This document shows positions 56,507 to 64,000 of a DNA stretch of 64,000 nucleotides, in pieces. Every line of letters starts with the position of its first letter. The first letter of the stretch is position 1. The stretch lies in the NCBI GenBank assembly GCA_932294295.1, contig OW028575.1:44922753-44986752 (forward strand). Reading direction: 5' to 3'. This stretch comes from Alitta virens (taxonomy: Eukaryota; Annelida; Polychaeta; Phyllodocida; Nereididae). The notes under the pieces were generated by a model that saw nothing but the letters and a program-made list of their open reading frames with translations, had not been told where the DNA came from and did not search any database. Position numbers and translations under genes: made by a program.

Positions 56507-58290
56507 TCAGTAATACTGTCTTATCTTCTCCCTAGCAACTTGGGCAGCTTTCCGTTGTGACCTACGTCTAGGTTCTGGAACAAAGAGAGGGGGGCCTAAA
56601 AATATATTTTGACAACTATTTTAAAAATAAATTAATTTAAGATATTTAACAAATACAAAGAAATGCAGGAAGGGTTATACGCACCATCACTGCTAGCGTG
56701 GCTACTCGCATCAGACAAGTCCTCAAAGCCCGCCACTGCATTGAACAGAACTGTAAAAATAAATATGACATTTTTCTGATATATACCATACTAGTTTATC
56801 TAAATTAACTATGTAGTAATGTACTTAACCCCTAAGAAGGTATATTTCTTTGACTAAAGATATCTCTTGATGTTTTTTTAGAGTTACATATTTAACACCA
56901 GGGGTTCACAAGGCGACTAAAGCGCCCCCTTGTGTAAATTTCTAGTATCACGGCTTTAATGCTATAGCGTATTGTATAGTTAAACCGTAGTTTGTCATAC
57001 TGTGTAGATATTATATATGTTAATTACAAACTCTCAATCAATCGTTACCTTCATCATCTGATTCATCCATGAGAGGTATGGCAGGCGCAGGTCGTCCTCC
57101 CAAGATGTCCATGTCATTAAGACGGAGGAATCTCTCATCATCATCAGCATCCTCCAGCATCTCAATATCAGCGAACGGCTCAGCAGCTCTCTGAACCAGT
57201 TCAGCCCTCCTCGCACGTCTCAAGACAACTGAAATGAAAACAAAACTCGGCTAAAATTTTGTAATTTAACCTAAAAAATAGTAAATGGTATGCACATTAT
57301 CTGGCGGTTTTGAAATTGTAGGCTTAATTTAAATACATTATCTTAAAGTTATGATTAGTCGTAAATATGTAAAAATTATTATGGCTCACCCTTTATACAC
57401 AAGACAATCGCGACCATCATGACCAGTGTTGAACAAATCGTCAAAGGCATGACAATCTTCAAGAAACTTGAAGTTCTTCCCATCACCATGGTTGTTGTCC
57501 AGTCAGGGGTTAAAGTTGTCAGTTCAGGTCTCGTAGACACAAAGTCTGTATCAGCAGTTGTCATCCCGGATCCAAAAATGACTACCCTTCCAGACCTGAA
57601 GATAACCTTGACACTAGCATCACGGCCTTTCAACTGCTCCATGACCTCGTCTTCTGAGCGTGTATAGAACCTATGACCAAGAAGTATTTATTAAAAAAGA
57701 ATTTTTTTTAAATTTTCCTTAATGTTATACTCATTGACACTCATAAGGAGCTATTTATGAATGAATCGCCTGATAACAAAGAACTGGCTAATTAATAATA
57801 CTAAAGTGCGCACAATAGGTTAACTACTATCTGATCATCTTGAAAAGTATATACATGTTCAACCAAATACTATTTTTAGAACAAATGTGTAGTACACATA
57901 ATCCACGCCAGACGGCTGATAACCCCGCCGTCTAGTGTAAAATAGCGGTATCAATGTTTTAATTAAATTATATAAAACAATCAGAAAGCTCAATTAAACT
58001 TATTCTAATAGCAGGTAACAAGCTATCAACGAGTGACTTTTTTAGTACGAGTGTATATACATATATATATATATATATATTCAAAAGGTTGAAACAGCCA
58101 AAATAAAAGGTTTAATATATATAGGTATTATGAATAACTTTACTCACCGGATTTCTTGAACATCATCCAGAGAGATGTATCTTAAATCTGCTACATCCGA
58201 ATCATCACAGATCAAGACACCATTCTCCTCATTCTGACAACCAAGTACCACAGACAGTACAAACAATCTCATCAATGACGACATGGCCAT
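56507..58290 (-). CDS. Spliced type I membrane protein (five exons)
   Basis: Exons 58290-58148, 57670-57390, 57228-57049, 56750-56685 and 56595-56507 join in consistent phase. Donors (GTGAGT, GTGAGC, GTAACG, GTGCGT) and acceptors (ATAG, CAG, ACAG, TTAG) are all plausible, giving about 252 residues. A signal peptide (MRLFVLSVVLG, about 7-17) precedes a small acidic ectodomain with CDDSDVADLRY-like sequence and a short Thr/Ser stalk. One membrane span (about 120-139, IVMPLTICSTLVMM) is followed by a long tail, first basic, then acidic, ending in a basic segment (EPRRRSQRKAA). The plan resembles the gene at 957-2426. If exon 3 is not spliced, the tail ends after three more residues. It may belong to element A or B. 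Function unknown. Confidence 0.6.
58034..58082. repeat. (TA)n run in an intron
   Basis: A short run of TA within the first intron of the membrane-protein gene. Confidence 0.85.
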
Positions 58291-59240
58291 TGCGAAAAAT
58301 CAATTAGTCGTGGTAAAAAAGAATTAGCGAAAATCGTAGATGTAGTCGTTGTAAAATCAGCAGGAATAATGATTTACTATGTCATTGCACAGTATAAATA
58401 CTATTTTAGTGGTATATTAATGTCAAATGATGCAATGTCGCTTGTTCGACTGTTTCTTTACAATCATTCAGTGTATTTAGACATTGGTACATGCTGCTAT
58501 ACCAACATTTCTGGTATGTCAATGGCAACGCTTAGCCTAAGAAACCTTGATAATACCAAATGAGGGTTTACCCCCACTCCCCCCACACATCAAGCAATAA
58601 CCGACTAAGGGGGTTAAAAGAATTGTATTAAGTTAATTTAGTTAAACACGGCTTATGGTGTAAAAAGACTAGCACTTTTTACTAATAACTATTAACCCCA
58701 GAAAATACATTTTTTCTACTTGAAAAGATGTACACAAATCTGATCATAAGATAAATAACTAAAACGATGTGAAATGGTTAAGAGGACTTCCTAATTGGCA
58801 GGTCAATAAGAAAAGAACACATCCCCGCCCTCGCCGAAATTAATCCTCTAGTCTAAATTGTTTTTTCATGTGATTAGCCCTAAAAGAAGTCTTGGGGGAG
58901 GGGGAGGGGGGCTGGCCATGTTTCTGTCATGTTTGTGCATCAGCTATATAGAACTAAGTTAGTTGTAAATAATGCATGAATAACTGACCTAAAAACAGTC
59001 AATAACAACCAATAACCGTCTTTTTAATATTAGAAGATAATTTCAGTCTACATGCTAAATGGCTTTTTCTTAGCAATCTAAAAAACCTACTGGATGCCCT
59101 TTTTTTGGTCTTATTAAGGTTATTAAGTCTATTTTTACCGGTTTTTTTACTTAAATCAACCAATATTACAGAGGCTATATTAACATACACAAGTTAAAAA
59201 GTGGTAAGACTACACGCCGCCTCACGGTAAATTTTTTAAA
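58291..59240. other. Spacer between element A and the RING-like gene block
   Basis: It should include the promoter of the minus-strand membrane-protein gene, but no convincing TATA box was identified. G-rich runs lie near 58895. No recognised gene on either strand. Confidence 0.4.
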
Positions 59241-59290
59241 GTTATTTTTAGCTACCCTCCCCCGTCGACATTAACGCTAGGGGGCGTCTG
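59241..59290. repeat. Inverted repeat, left arm
   Basis: gttatttttagctaccctcc through gctagggggcgtc is the approximate reverse complement of gacgccccctagtg...gctaaaaatagac at 61199-61247 and of a second copy at 61085-61133. Confidence 0.7.
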
Positions 59291-59563
59291 CGTGTGCAGC
59301 CCCCACATCCATCAATGAGACTAGCGATTATCTATACTGTAATTTAAAGACCCGGGTTCGAAACTCTATTTCATCGAACTCAATTTGTTTTAATGTAAAT
59401 TGGGTGTATATTATGGTTTTTCATTACCACAGTAGGAGGTAGTGACACTCTGTTTTGGAGGGAGGGGGAGGGTCTTTTTTGTCAATACAATATGTGTACA
59501 AGGTCTGCTCTCTTTGGAGGATATGGTGGCCTTGAAAAAGGCCAAATTGTTATTGGATTTTGA

Positions 59564-59890
59564 CTACTGCAGTCTGTTACCAATATAAGGATAACAAGGA
59601 TAGCAACTGATTATGAGACGATTTTTCAAACATATCCTGAGATGATCTGTAACTTGGCCAGGTCTTTCACTCCATCCAACAGGGTTAGGCAGTCTTGTCA
59701 TCCATACTCGCTTCCGCTTCTCCTCACTTTTCAGTACTCTTGTCCCCATCATAGCCATGTTAACAAGATCCTCCAGTTCCTTCTTACTATAGGCCTTGAA
59801 AAACTGGCTGGATTTTGGTCCAACAACTTCAGCCCCCCTGAAATGCTTCAGAGCATGGCGGAACGTCTGATCATTAAAGTAGTAAGACAT
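59564..59890 (-). CDS. Small protein related to the element A basic protein
   Basis: 108 residues. The first 30 residues (YYFND...ALKHFRGAEVV) resemble the N-terminus of the protein at 50439-50900 (KYYSFNKG...LLKHFKGQ). Beyond that the two differ. The second half is basic (SEEKRKRVWMTRLP). The gene is divergent from the RING-like gene at 60164, about 270 bp away, and is not next to a capsid gene as its element A relative is. It may be a displaced gene or a remnant of another element. Function unknown. Confidence 0.4.
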   Translation of the reverse strand: MSYYFNDQTFRHALKHFRGAEVVGPKSSQFFKAYSKKELEDLVNMAMMGTRVLKSEEKRKRVWMTRLPNPVGWSERPGQVTDHLRICLKNRLIISCYPCYPYIGNRLQ

Positions 59891-60163
59891 TTTTACTTCT
59901 TTGAATAATTCAGAGTAACAGTGTTATGCATTTTAACCAGTCTGGTTATTTTGCTTAAGGATTATCTACAGGGAACCGTGATTGGTTTAAAGATAGGATA
60001 CTCTGCTACAAGGGGGGTTAGGAGGGTGTATTCACACCTACATGTGATGCTCTATGTATGGTCAGTATTTTCATGGTTGAGAGACTATGCATCATCTGCA
60101 GCTGGAAAGGATTTTGGCTGGCCTGATCATTCATGCAAAGATCACTAGACACCAAGCATCAAT

Positions 60164-60790
60164 ATGGCTGTTTGCATTATCTGCACAGAGAATGAGGCAT
60201 CTTACCAACTTCAATGCTGCTACACTACTACTGCTGAGATGAAGATATGCAAGAAATGTCTTCAGACACTTGCCATACAAACAGCCACAGTAGACTATCA
60301 GAAGGGTCCTGCTCATGATCTTGCAGAGAAAATTGATCCAGAATTAACATGTCCTTTCTGTAGAGGTCATTATGGGTCAGTCATTGATAGCAATCTTACA
60401 CAGTTTGATATCAGAGACTTTGTTGATACTTTTCAGCTGCTTAAAACATCAAGATTTTTGAGGTTTGCCTACGAAGAAAAAGCACAGTCATTGAACCGCA
60501 CCATAAAAACTCAGGAATCAAAGATATCGTCTTACAAAAAGATGATTGACGAGCAGACAAGACTACTACTGAAAGTACGATCAGAACTCAAAAAGAGCCA
60601 ACTGAGGGAAAAAGAAGACCGGCGACGACTCATGAACCAGGTCCTAGTACCCTTTGCAGACTTCCTCAATATACCAATAGCCCAGGGGTCAAGAAATACG
60701 ACCTCCATCGCCCCCCTTACACCCCCCTCAACAAGACCCCCAACACCCCTGCCAATGGTGGAAGCCTCTACCATTGATCTGACTGAGTAA
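60164..60790 (+). CDS. RING-like zinc-finger protein with coiled coil (element B region)
   Basis: 208 residues. The zinc site reads CIICTENE, QCCYTTTA, CKKCLQTL and LTCPFCRGHYG, matching the order in the element A protein and closer to a classical RING. A heptad-like helical region follows (about 100-160, QSLNRTIKTQESKISSYKK), then a Pro/Thr-rich tail (about 175-200) ending in STIDLTE. The tail IDLTE resembles a SUMO-interacting pattern, though it lies at the very end. The domains suggest a dimeric ubiquitin-ligase-like protein; activity is inference. AATAAA strings follow the stop. It points toward the PC4-like gene, unlike the co-oriented pair in element A. Confidence 0.65.
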   Translation: MAVCIICTENEASYQLQCCYTTTAEMKICKKCLQTLAIQTATVDYQKGPAHDLAEKIDPELTCPFCRGHYGSVIDSNLTQFDIRDFVDTFQLLKTSRFLRFAYEEKAQSLNRTIKTQESKISSYKKMIDEQTRLLLKVRSELKKSQLREKEDRRRLMNQVLVPFADFLNIPIAQGSRNTTSIAPLTPPSTRPPTPLPMVEASTIDLTE

Positions 60791-60924
60791 TAAATAATAA
60801 AAAAGATGAAAAAACTTTGATAAAAAGAAACAAAAAATAAATAAAAAAAACCCCTCCTCAAAAATAGCGTATCTTGTACACCCATGTATTCGGCACATGA
60901 AAAAACTGCTCTTTAAGAAATGAA

Positions 60925-60995
60925 AAAGTAGCAGTGAGATTCGAACACTTGATGACGGCGTGGCAGGCGAGTGAAAACGCACAAGACTACAGACC
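60925..60995 (-). repeat. tRNA-like fragment
   Basis: On the minus strand tctgtagtcttgtgcg and then gtgttcgaatctcact resemble A and B boxes of a Leu/Ser-type tRNA. The stems do not close, so it is probably SINE-derived. Confidence 0.4.
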
Positions 60996-61044
60996 AGATA
61001 GAAGGTTGGTGATTTAGTTATGAATATATATTAGAGCTAGAATA

Positions 61045-61260
61045 GTACACAAAACCCAGAGAGATGGCGTGACGGTGTAACTATGATGCCCCTAGTGTTA
61101 ATGTCATCGGTAGGGGTAGCTAAAAATAGACTTAGAAGTTGTTGAGAGAAGAAATAGTACACCAAAAATCAGAGAGATGGCGTGACGACGTAACTATGAC
61201 GCCCCCTAGTGTTAATGTTGACGAGGGAAGGAAGCTAAAAATAGACTTAGAAGTTGTCGC
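61045..61260. repeat. 112-bp tandem duplication carrying the right inverted-repeat arm
   Basis: gtacacaaaacccagagaga at 61045 recurs as gtacaccaaaaatcagagag at 61157. Each unit contains the gccc(c)ctagtgttaatg and gctaaaaatagacttagaag blocks that oppose 59241-59290. Confidence 0.8.
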
Positions 61261-61436
61261 TTGATCGGACATGTCAGTGTCTAGTGGTACTGTATGGGTA
61301 AAAGCTAACTATATAAATAATGTCAGCGCAAGAGTTACTAATTCTAACTAGAGAACAATATACCAGTAATGAATAATCACGCCTCGTACTGCCACAGTAG
61401 CAGTATGGGTACATAGCTCTCCATCGGCAGGGGTGG

Positions 61437-61495
61437 TACAGGTGGTAGGGCACCCGCCTATTATGTATGAGGTAGCGGGTTCAAATCTTGCTTCC
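61437..61495 (+). repeat. tRNA-like / SINE-like fragment
   Basis: ggtacaggtggtagggcacc and gcgggttcaaatc resemble A and B boxes. The acceptor stem does not pair, so it is not called as a tRNA gene. Confidence 0.45.
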
Positions 61496-61499
61496 AAAA

Positions 61500-61960
61500 C
61501 AAAAATTATGATTTAATTTTTATTCACAAAGTACTTTTATTTACATAAAACTTTTTTGTTTTACACAAAACTTATTTGTTTCATTCCGTTTTTGTAATTT
61601 TTTTAACTTTTTTATTATTATTTTAATTTTAATAAAAAAATTTTACTGTTAAAAACTTTTTATCTTTTCTAAAAAAACTTTGCTTCACACATTTTTTGTA
61701 ATTTTTATCCAACTTTTTATTATTTTAATTTTAATCAAAAACTTTTACTGTAAAATTTTTTTTAAAAAATTTATTTGTTTCACACCATTTTTGTAATTTT
61801 TTATCCAACTTTTTTATTATTTTAATTTTAATCAAAAACTTTTACTGCTAAAAATTTTTTTTAAAAACTTATTTGTTTCACACCATTTTTGTAATTTTTT
61901 ATCCAACTTTTTTATTATTTTAATTTTAATCAAAAAATTTTACTGATAAAGCATACGTAT
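61500..61960. repeat. AT-rich tandem repeat (about 95 bp, four copies)
   Basis: Units include cttatttgtttcacaccatt, tttgtaattttttatccaac, ttttattattttaatttta and atcaaaaacttttactg, repeated from about 61560 to 61950 with small changes. It sits 3' of the element B PC4-like gene. Confidence 0.8.
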
Positions 61961-62053
61961 ACACACATTTACACAAAGTTGTTGAAGTTTTTTTTTAAAG
62001 TTTTATTTGAATTTTTTTAAAGTTTTTTCTGTTGGTACTTTTTTACAAAAACA

Positions 62054-62470
62054 TTAATTGAAATATAGAGGGGCATACAAGTGCATAATATCAACCAGTT
62101 CAAAAAATTCAGCTTTGTTCAAAGGACAACCTTTCTTTGTAGGGACAAAGTCTTGGTGAGGCGAAGGCTTCCAGAACAGTCTTATGTCTACAGTGTTGAA
62201 TTTTGTAGTTTGTAGACGAATACTTTCTGTGATATTAAACATTCCCTCTTGGCGATTTGTAAGGGCATTGAGAACTTCTGGTATCAGGTACAGCAGAGTT
62301 TTACCCTCTTCTACAGACATGTGTACTCCTTTTCTGGTTGGGCAATCATTTTCATCATACAAACGGAGGTGAAGAAGTTTTCTTCCTTGATACTGCCTAA
62401 GAGTCATTCTACGGCCCCTTTTACCTAGGATCTCTTCAAAAAATACTATGTCTTGGTTTGTGGTAGTCAT
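62054..62470 (-). CDS. Tandem PC4-like protein of element B
   Basis: 138 residues from the ATG at 62470. An upstream in-frame ATG at 62563 would add 31 residues, but a CCAAT box overlaps it and a TATA-like AATAAAAG lies between the two, so the inner start is preferred. The first PC4-like copy is MTLRQYQGRKLLHLRLY then PTRKGVHMSVEEGKTLL. The second is FNTVDIRLFWKPSP then PTKKGCPLNKAEFFELV. Each has the strand-turn-helix order of PC4 single-strand DNA-binding proteins. It is unspliced, unlike the relative at 53982-54740, and sits in the same position relative to the ATPase block. A role in viral transcription or replication is inference. Confidence 0.65.
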   Translation of the reverse strand: MTTTNQDIVFFEEILGKRGRRMTLRQYQGRKLLHLRLYDENDCPTRKGVHMSVEEGKTLLYLIPEVLNALTNRQEGMFNITESIRLQTTKFNTVDIRLFWKPSPHQDFVPTKKGCPLNKAEFFELVDIMHLYAPLYFN

Positions 62471-62524
62471 GATGGGATCTTCAGAGGCTGGAGGGTGATT
62501 ATGATTCTTGATCAGCAAGCCTCT

Positions 62525-62684
62525 GCTTTTATTGCCTGAGAGACTAGGCCGCTCGATTTTCATTGGATGGCCAAGACACTTCTGTCATGGTCTGTTAGTT
62601 TGGTAGGATAGTTTTTCTTGTCTTCTGATTGGTCAGTCTTTTGTTCATGATCCTGACTGGCTAGTATTACCATCCTCTGATTGG
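62525..62684 (-). promoter_or_regulatory. CCAAT-rich promoter of the element B PC4-like gene
   Basis: On the minus strand CCAAT occurs at about 62684-62680, 62632-62628 and 62566-62562. A TATA-like AATAAAAG follows near 62535-62526, about 60 bases before the ATG at 62470. Confidence 0.45.
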
Positions 62685-63091
62685 TAGTCATTTTCCTGGC
62701 ACTGGTTGGCCAGTTCCATGAACTGACCTTTGTTTTTTCTATTACTAAGTAGAATGTGGCATGTGTTTGATTGTACAAGGGATTCTGTTAAGCCTGATGT
62801 TTATACTAAGTAGATTGAAACTCGTTTGGACAAATGCTGTCACAGTAGATAAACTATTTTAAGACTGTTTTGACTGTAACAGCTTTAGGTAACTTCATAG
62901 GATGTTTATTTTGCAAGTTAACTGCAAGAGGATGGTAGTAAATACACTGATGATTGCTCAGTCCTCACTTGTGATTGGTATGGTAAGTACTATTAGAAGT
63001 TCTTCAACCTGTCTTATGACGACCCACTAGGGTATAACCCTTTAAGATTAATGTGAGTTTCATGACAGTGTGAATAAGACAAGTTTCTTTA
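62685..63091. other. Spacer in element B without a recognised gene
   Basis: Nothing recognisable is present. It may hold the end of the upstream gene cluster's transcript and further promoter sequence. Confidence 0.4.
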
Positions 63092-63568
63092 TCAATGAGT
63101 CAGCCATTTTGTCATTTTTTTTTGGACTGGTATTCCTGGAGGGTATCGAGCTACAAGAGATAATGGAGTGTTGATAGCCTTTAAGGCTATATGAAACTGT
63201 GGCCATCCTGTCGGCTTTATAACCGTACCAGAAACAGCAGTCCTTAGTAGGTCTATAATATTCGAGCCTTGTATCAATGTACCATCAATACTGACATCTC
63301 CAGTTTTTGATGACCATGTTATCTTCGGGTTATGTCTCTTGATGTAATTGAGGAGTCGTGTTGCTTTCCCTCTTGTTGACTTTGGAAAGGCCTCAGTGAC
63401 AAAGCTCTCCTGCTCTTCTTCTTCTTCTTCTCGTGGTTCAACCAGCACTGGCTGATGTTCATGCTGGATGTTTTGTTGATCATTCTGCTGTACTTTTGGC
63501 AATGCATGCTGAGACTGTGTTGACTTGAGTTTATGGTATGTTGATGCAGGGATGATAAAATGTTTCAT
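63092..63568 (-). CDS. Conserved small protein 2 of element B
   Basis: 158 residues; the ATG overlaps the stop of the previous gene (TAATG). The N-terminus FIIPASTYHKLKSTQS is followed by a Gln/His-rich and then acidic low-complexity stretch (EPREEEEEEQES). A folded C-terminal region contains ITWSSKTGDVSIDGTLI, IIDLLRTAVSG and GWPQFHIALKAI. That C-terminal pattern (small beta-hairpin, IDLLR helix, GW-x-x-F helix) is one I associate with a conserved Polinton protein downstream of the ATPase. The element A relative at 53366-53725 keeps only the N-terminal block and a basic tail. Function unknown. Confidence 0.65.
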   Translation of the reverse strand: MKHFIIPASTYHKLKSTQSQHALPKVQQNDQQNIQHEHQPVLVEPREEEEEEQESFVTEAFPKSTRGKATRLLNYIKRHNPKITWSSKTGDVSIDGTLIQGSNIIDLLRTAVSGTVIKPTGWPQFHIALKAINTPLSLVARYPPGIPVQKKMTKWLTH

Positions 63569-63906
63569 TATTCTAAAAGTTCAAGTTGTGGTAGTACAGC
63601 CTTAATAAGTCGGGGCCAAACCTTTTTTAATTGTAGACAGTGCTTCTTTCTTCTTCCTTTCTCTTTGCTGTCGGCAAAGTTAATGAGCTTGTTTTCATAG
63701 CGTCTCAGTTCTTTAATGCCTTGATTAGTGAGGACTAGCCCCCCCTCAAGAACGTTACGGACTATCTGTCTAAGGACCTCCATCTGGTCTTTATTGATAG
63801 TTTTGAGTAAAGCATCTCTTTGCCTGTCGTCTGTCTCTGACAAGAATCTGATAAACGGTATATTTTTCTTGACTACTAACGATGCAGGCATCTTGGTAAA
63901 TGACAT
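63568..63906 (-). CDS. Conserved small protein 1 of element B
   Basis: 112 residues. LLKTINKDQMEVLRQIVRNVL and the following Lys/Arg-rich helices match the protein at 53047-53373 in sequence and position (next gene after the ATPase). The C-terminus LIKAVLPQLELLE is hydrophobic. It starts 11 bases after the ATPase stop and overlaps the next gene by one base. Small basic virion proteins occupy this place in Polintons, but a specific role is not shown. Confidence 0.65.
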   Translation of the reverse strand: MSFTKMPASLVVKKNIPFIRFLSETDDRQRDALLKTINKDQMEVLRQIVRNVLEGGLVLTNQGIKELRRYENKLINFADSKEKGRRKKHCLQLKKVWPRLIKAVLPQLELLE

Positions 63907-63916
63907 AGCGGCTTAT

Positions 63917-64000
63917 CTACAGTGCTTTATAAACGGTAGTAGGACTTGTATCATCAGGAAATATATTAGATCTCAATCTAAGGTTATCGGCAGTATTATT
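63917..64000 (-). CDS. Packaging ATPase of element B, C-terminal end (partial)
   Basis: The last 27 codons and TAG of a gene running in from the right edge. NLRLRSNIFPDD matches KLRSNIFPGEE at the same place in the element A ATPase, and it is followed by small protein 1 in both elements. Only the C-terminus is visible, so no catalytic motif can be checked. Confidence 0.7.
   Translation of the reverse strand, partial: NNTADNLRLRSNIFPDDTSPTTVYKAL

Larger units (their letters stand above)
47900..58300 (+). mobile_element. Element A: Polinton-like / adintovirus-like integrated element
   Basis: A compact plus-strand set of integrase, capsid, packaging ATPase and small genes fills 48848-53725. 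It is followed by spliced and single genes with their own TATA boxes to 56107, and a minus-strand membrane-protein gene to 58290. The gene content is that of Polinton/Maverick elements (adintovirus-like viruses). The limits are approximate, because no terminal repeats or target duplication were recognised. Polymerase and protease genes were not found. Confidence 0.75.
59200..64000 (-). mobile_element. Element B: second, divergent Polinton-like element (part)
   Basis: Minus-strand genes run in from the right edge in the order ATPase end, small protein 1, small protein 2, tandem PC4-like protein, matching element A's order with strongly diverged sequence. Its left limit is uncertain. The segment 59241-61260 holds two divergently oriented genes between inverted repeats and may be rearranged. 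Integrase, capsid and polymerase would lie beyond the window. Confidence 0.65.

Noticed and set aside
58369..58563. A 64-codon plus-strand frame
   Set aside because: No homology or promoter; opposite the likely promoter of the membrane-protein gene.
61437..61495. Possible functional tRNA gene
   Set aside because: A and B boxes are present but the acceptor stem does not pair.
62560..62778. A 72-codon minus-strand frame upstream of the PC4-like gene
   Set aside because: It overlaps the CCAAT-rich promoter region and has no recognisable features.

Overview
This is eukaryotic genomic DNA, probably from a marine invertebrate. Genes are split by GT-AG introns, the non-coding DNA is AT-rich, and there are long microsatellites, tRNA-derived SINE-like pieces, palindromic MITE-like repeats and eroded LINE fragments. 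The species cannot be fixed from the sequence; a deuterostome or lophotrochozoan would fit.

Left flank (about 1-7.9 kb, element L): the minus strand carries a complete protein-primed family B DNA polymerase of Polinton/Maverick type, spread over four exons with intact exonuclease and polymerase motifs. Downstream of it is a three-exon gene for a single-pass membrane protein with a repeat-encoded Thr-rich stalk. A promoter candidate, an 82-bp tandem duplication and a C-rich minisatellite lie upstream of the polymerase gene.

Middle (about 8-47.8 kb, host): recognisable genes are a SMYD4-like TPR/SET/MYND methyltransferase, two homologous minus-strand dual-specificity-phosphatase-like genes whose catalytic Cys is replaced by an aromatic residue, a core-2/I-branching GlcNAc-transferase, and a D-dopachrome tautomerase/MIF-family gene with a presequence-like N-terminus. 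The rest is repeats: two palindromic MITE-like families, SINE-like pieces, LINE reverse-transcriptase remnants and several simple-sequence arrays.

Right flank (about 47.9-64 kb): two divergent Polinton-like viral elements lie tail to tail. Element A (plus) has, in order: an orphan Cys-rich protein, a DDE integrase with chromodomain (one in-frame UGA near its start), a penton-like minor capsid protein, a small basic protein, the major capsid protein, an FtsK/A32-type packaging ATPase, two small conserved proteins, a spliced protein with two PC4-like domains, and a RING-like protein. Element B (minus, running off the window) repeats the order ATPase end, small protein 1, small protein 2 and tandem PC4-like protein with very different sequence. 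Next to it is a second RING-like gene in the opposite orientation, bracketed by short inverted repeats. Between A and B is a five-exon minus-strand gene for a type I membrane protein built like the one in element L.

Together A and B provide integration, capsid, packaging and apparent transcription-control functions, and L provides replication. Neither a polymerase nor an adenain-type protease was found in the visible parts of A or B. All exon joins were read by eye from splice sites and reading phase; no alignment or database search was run.
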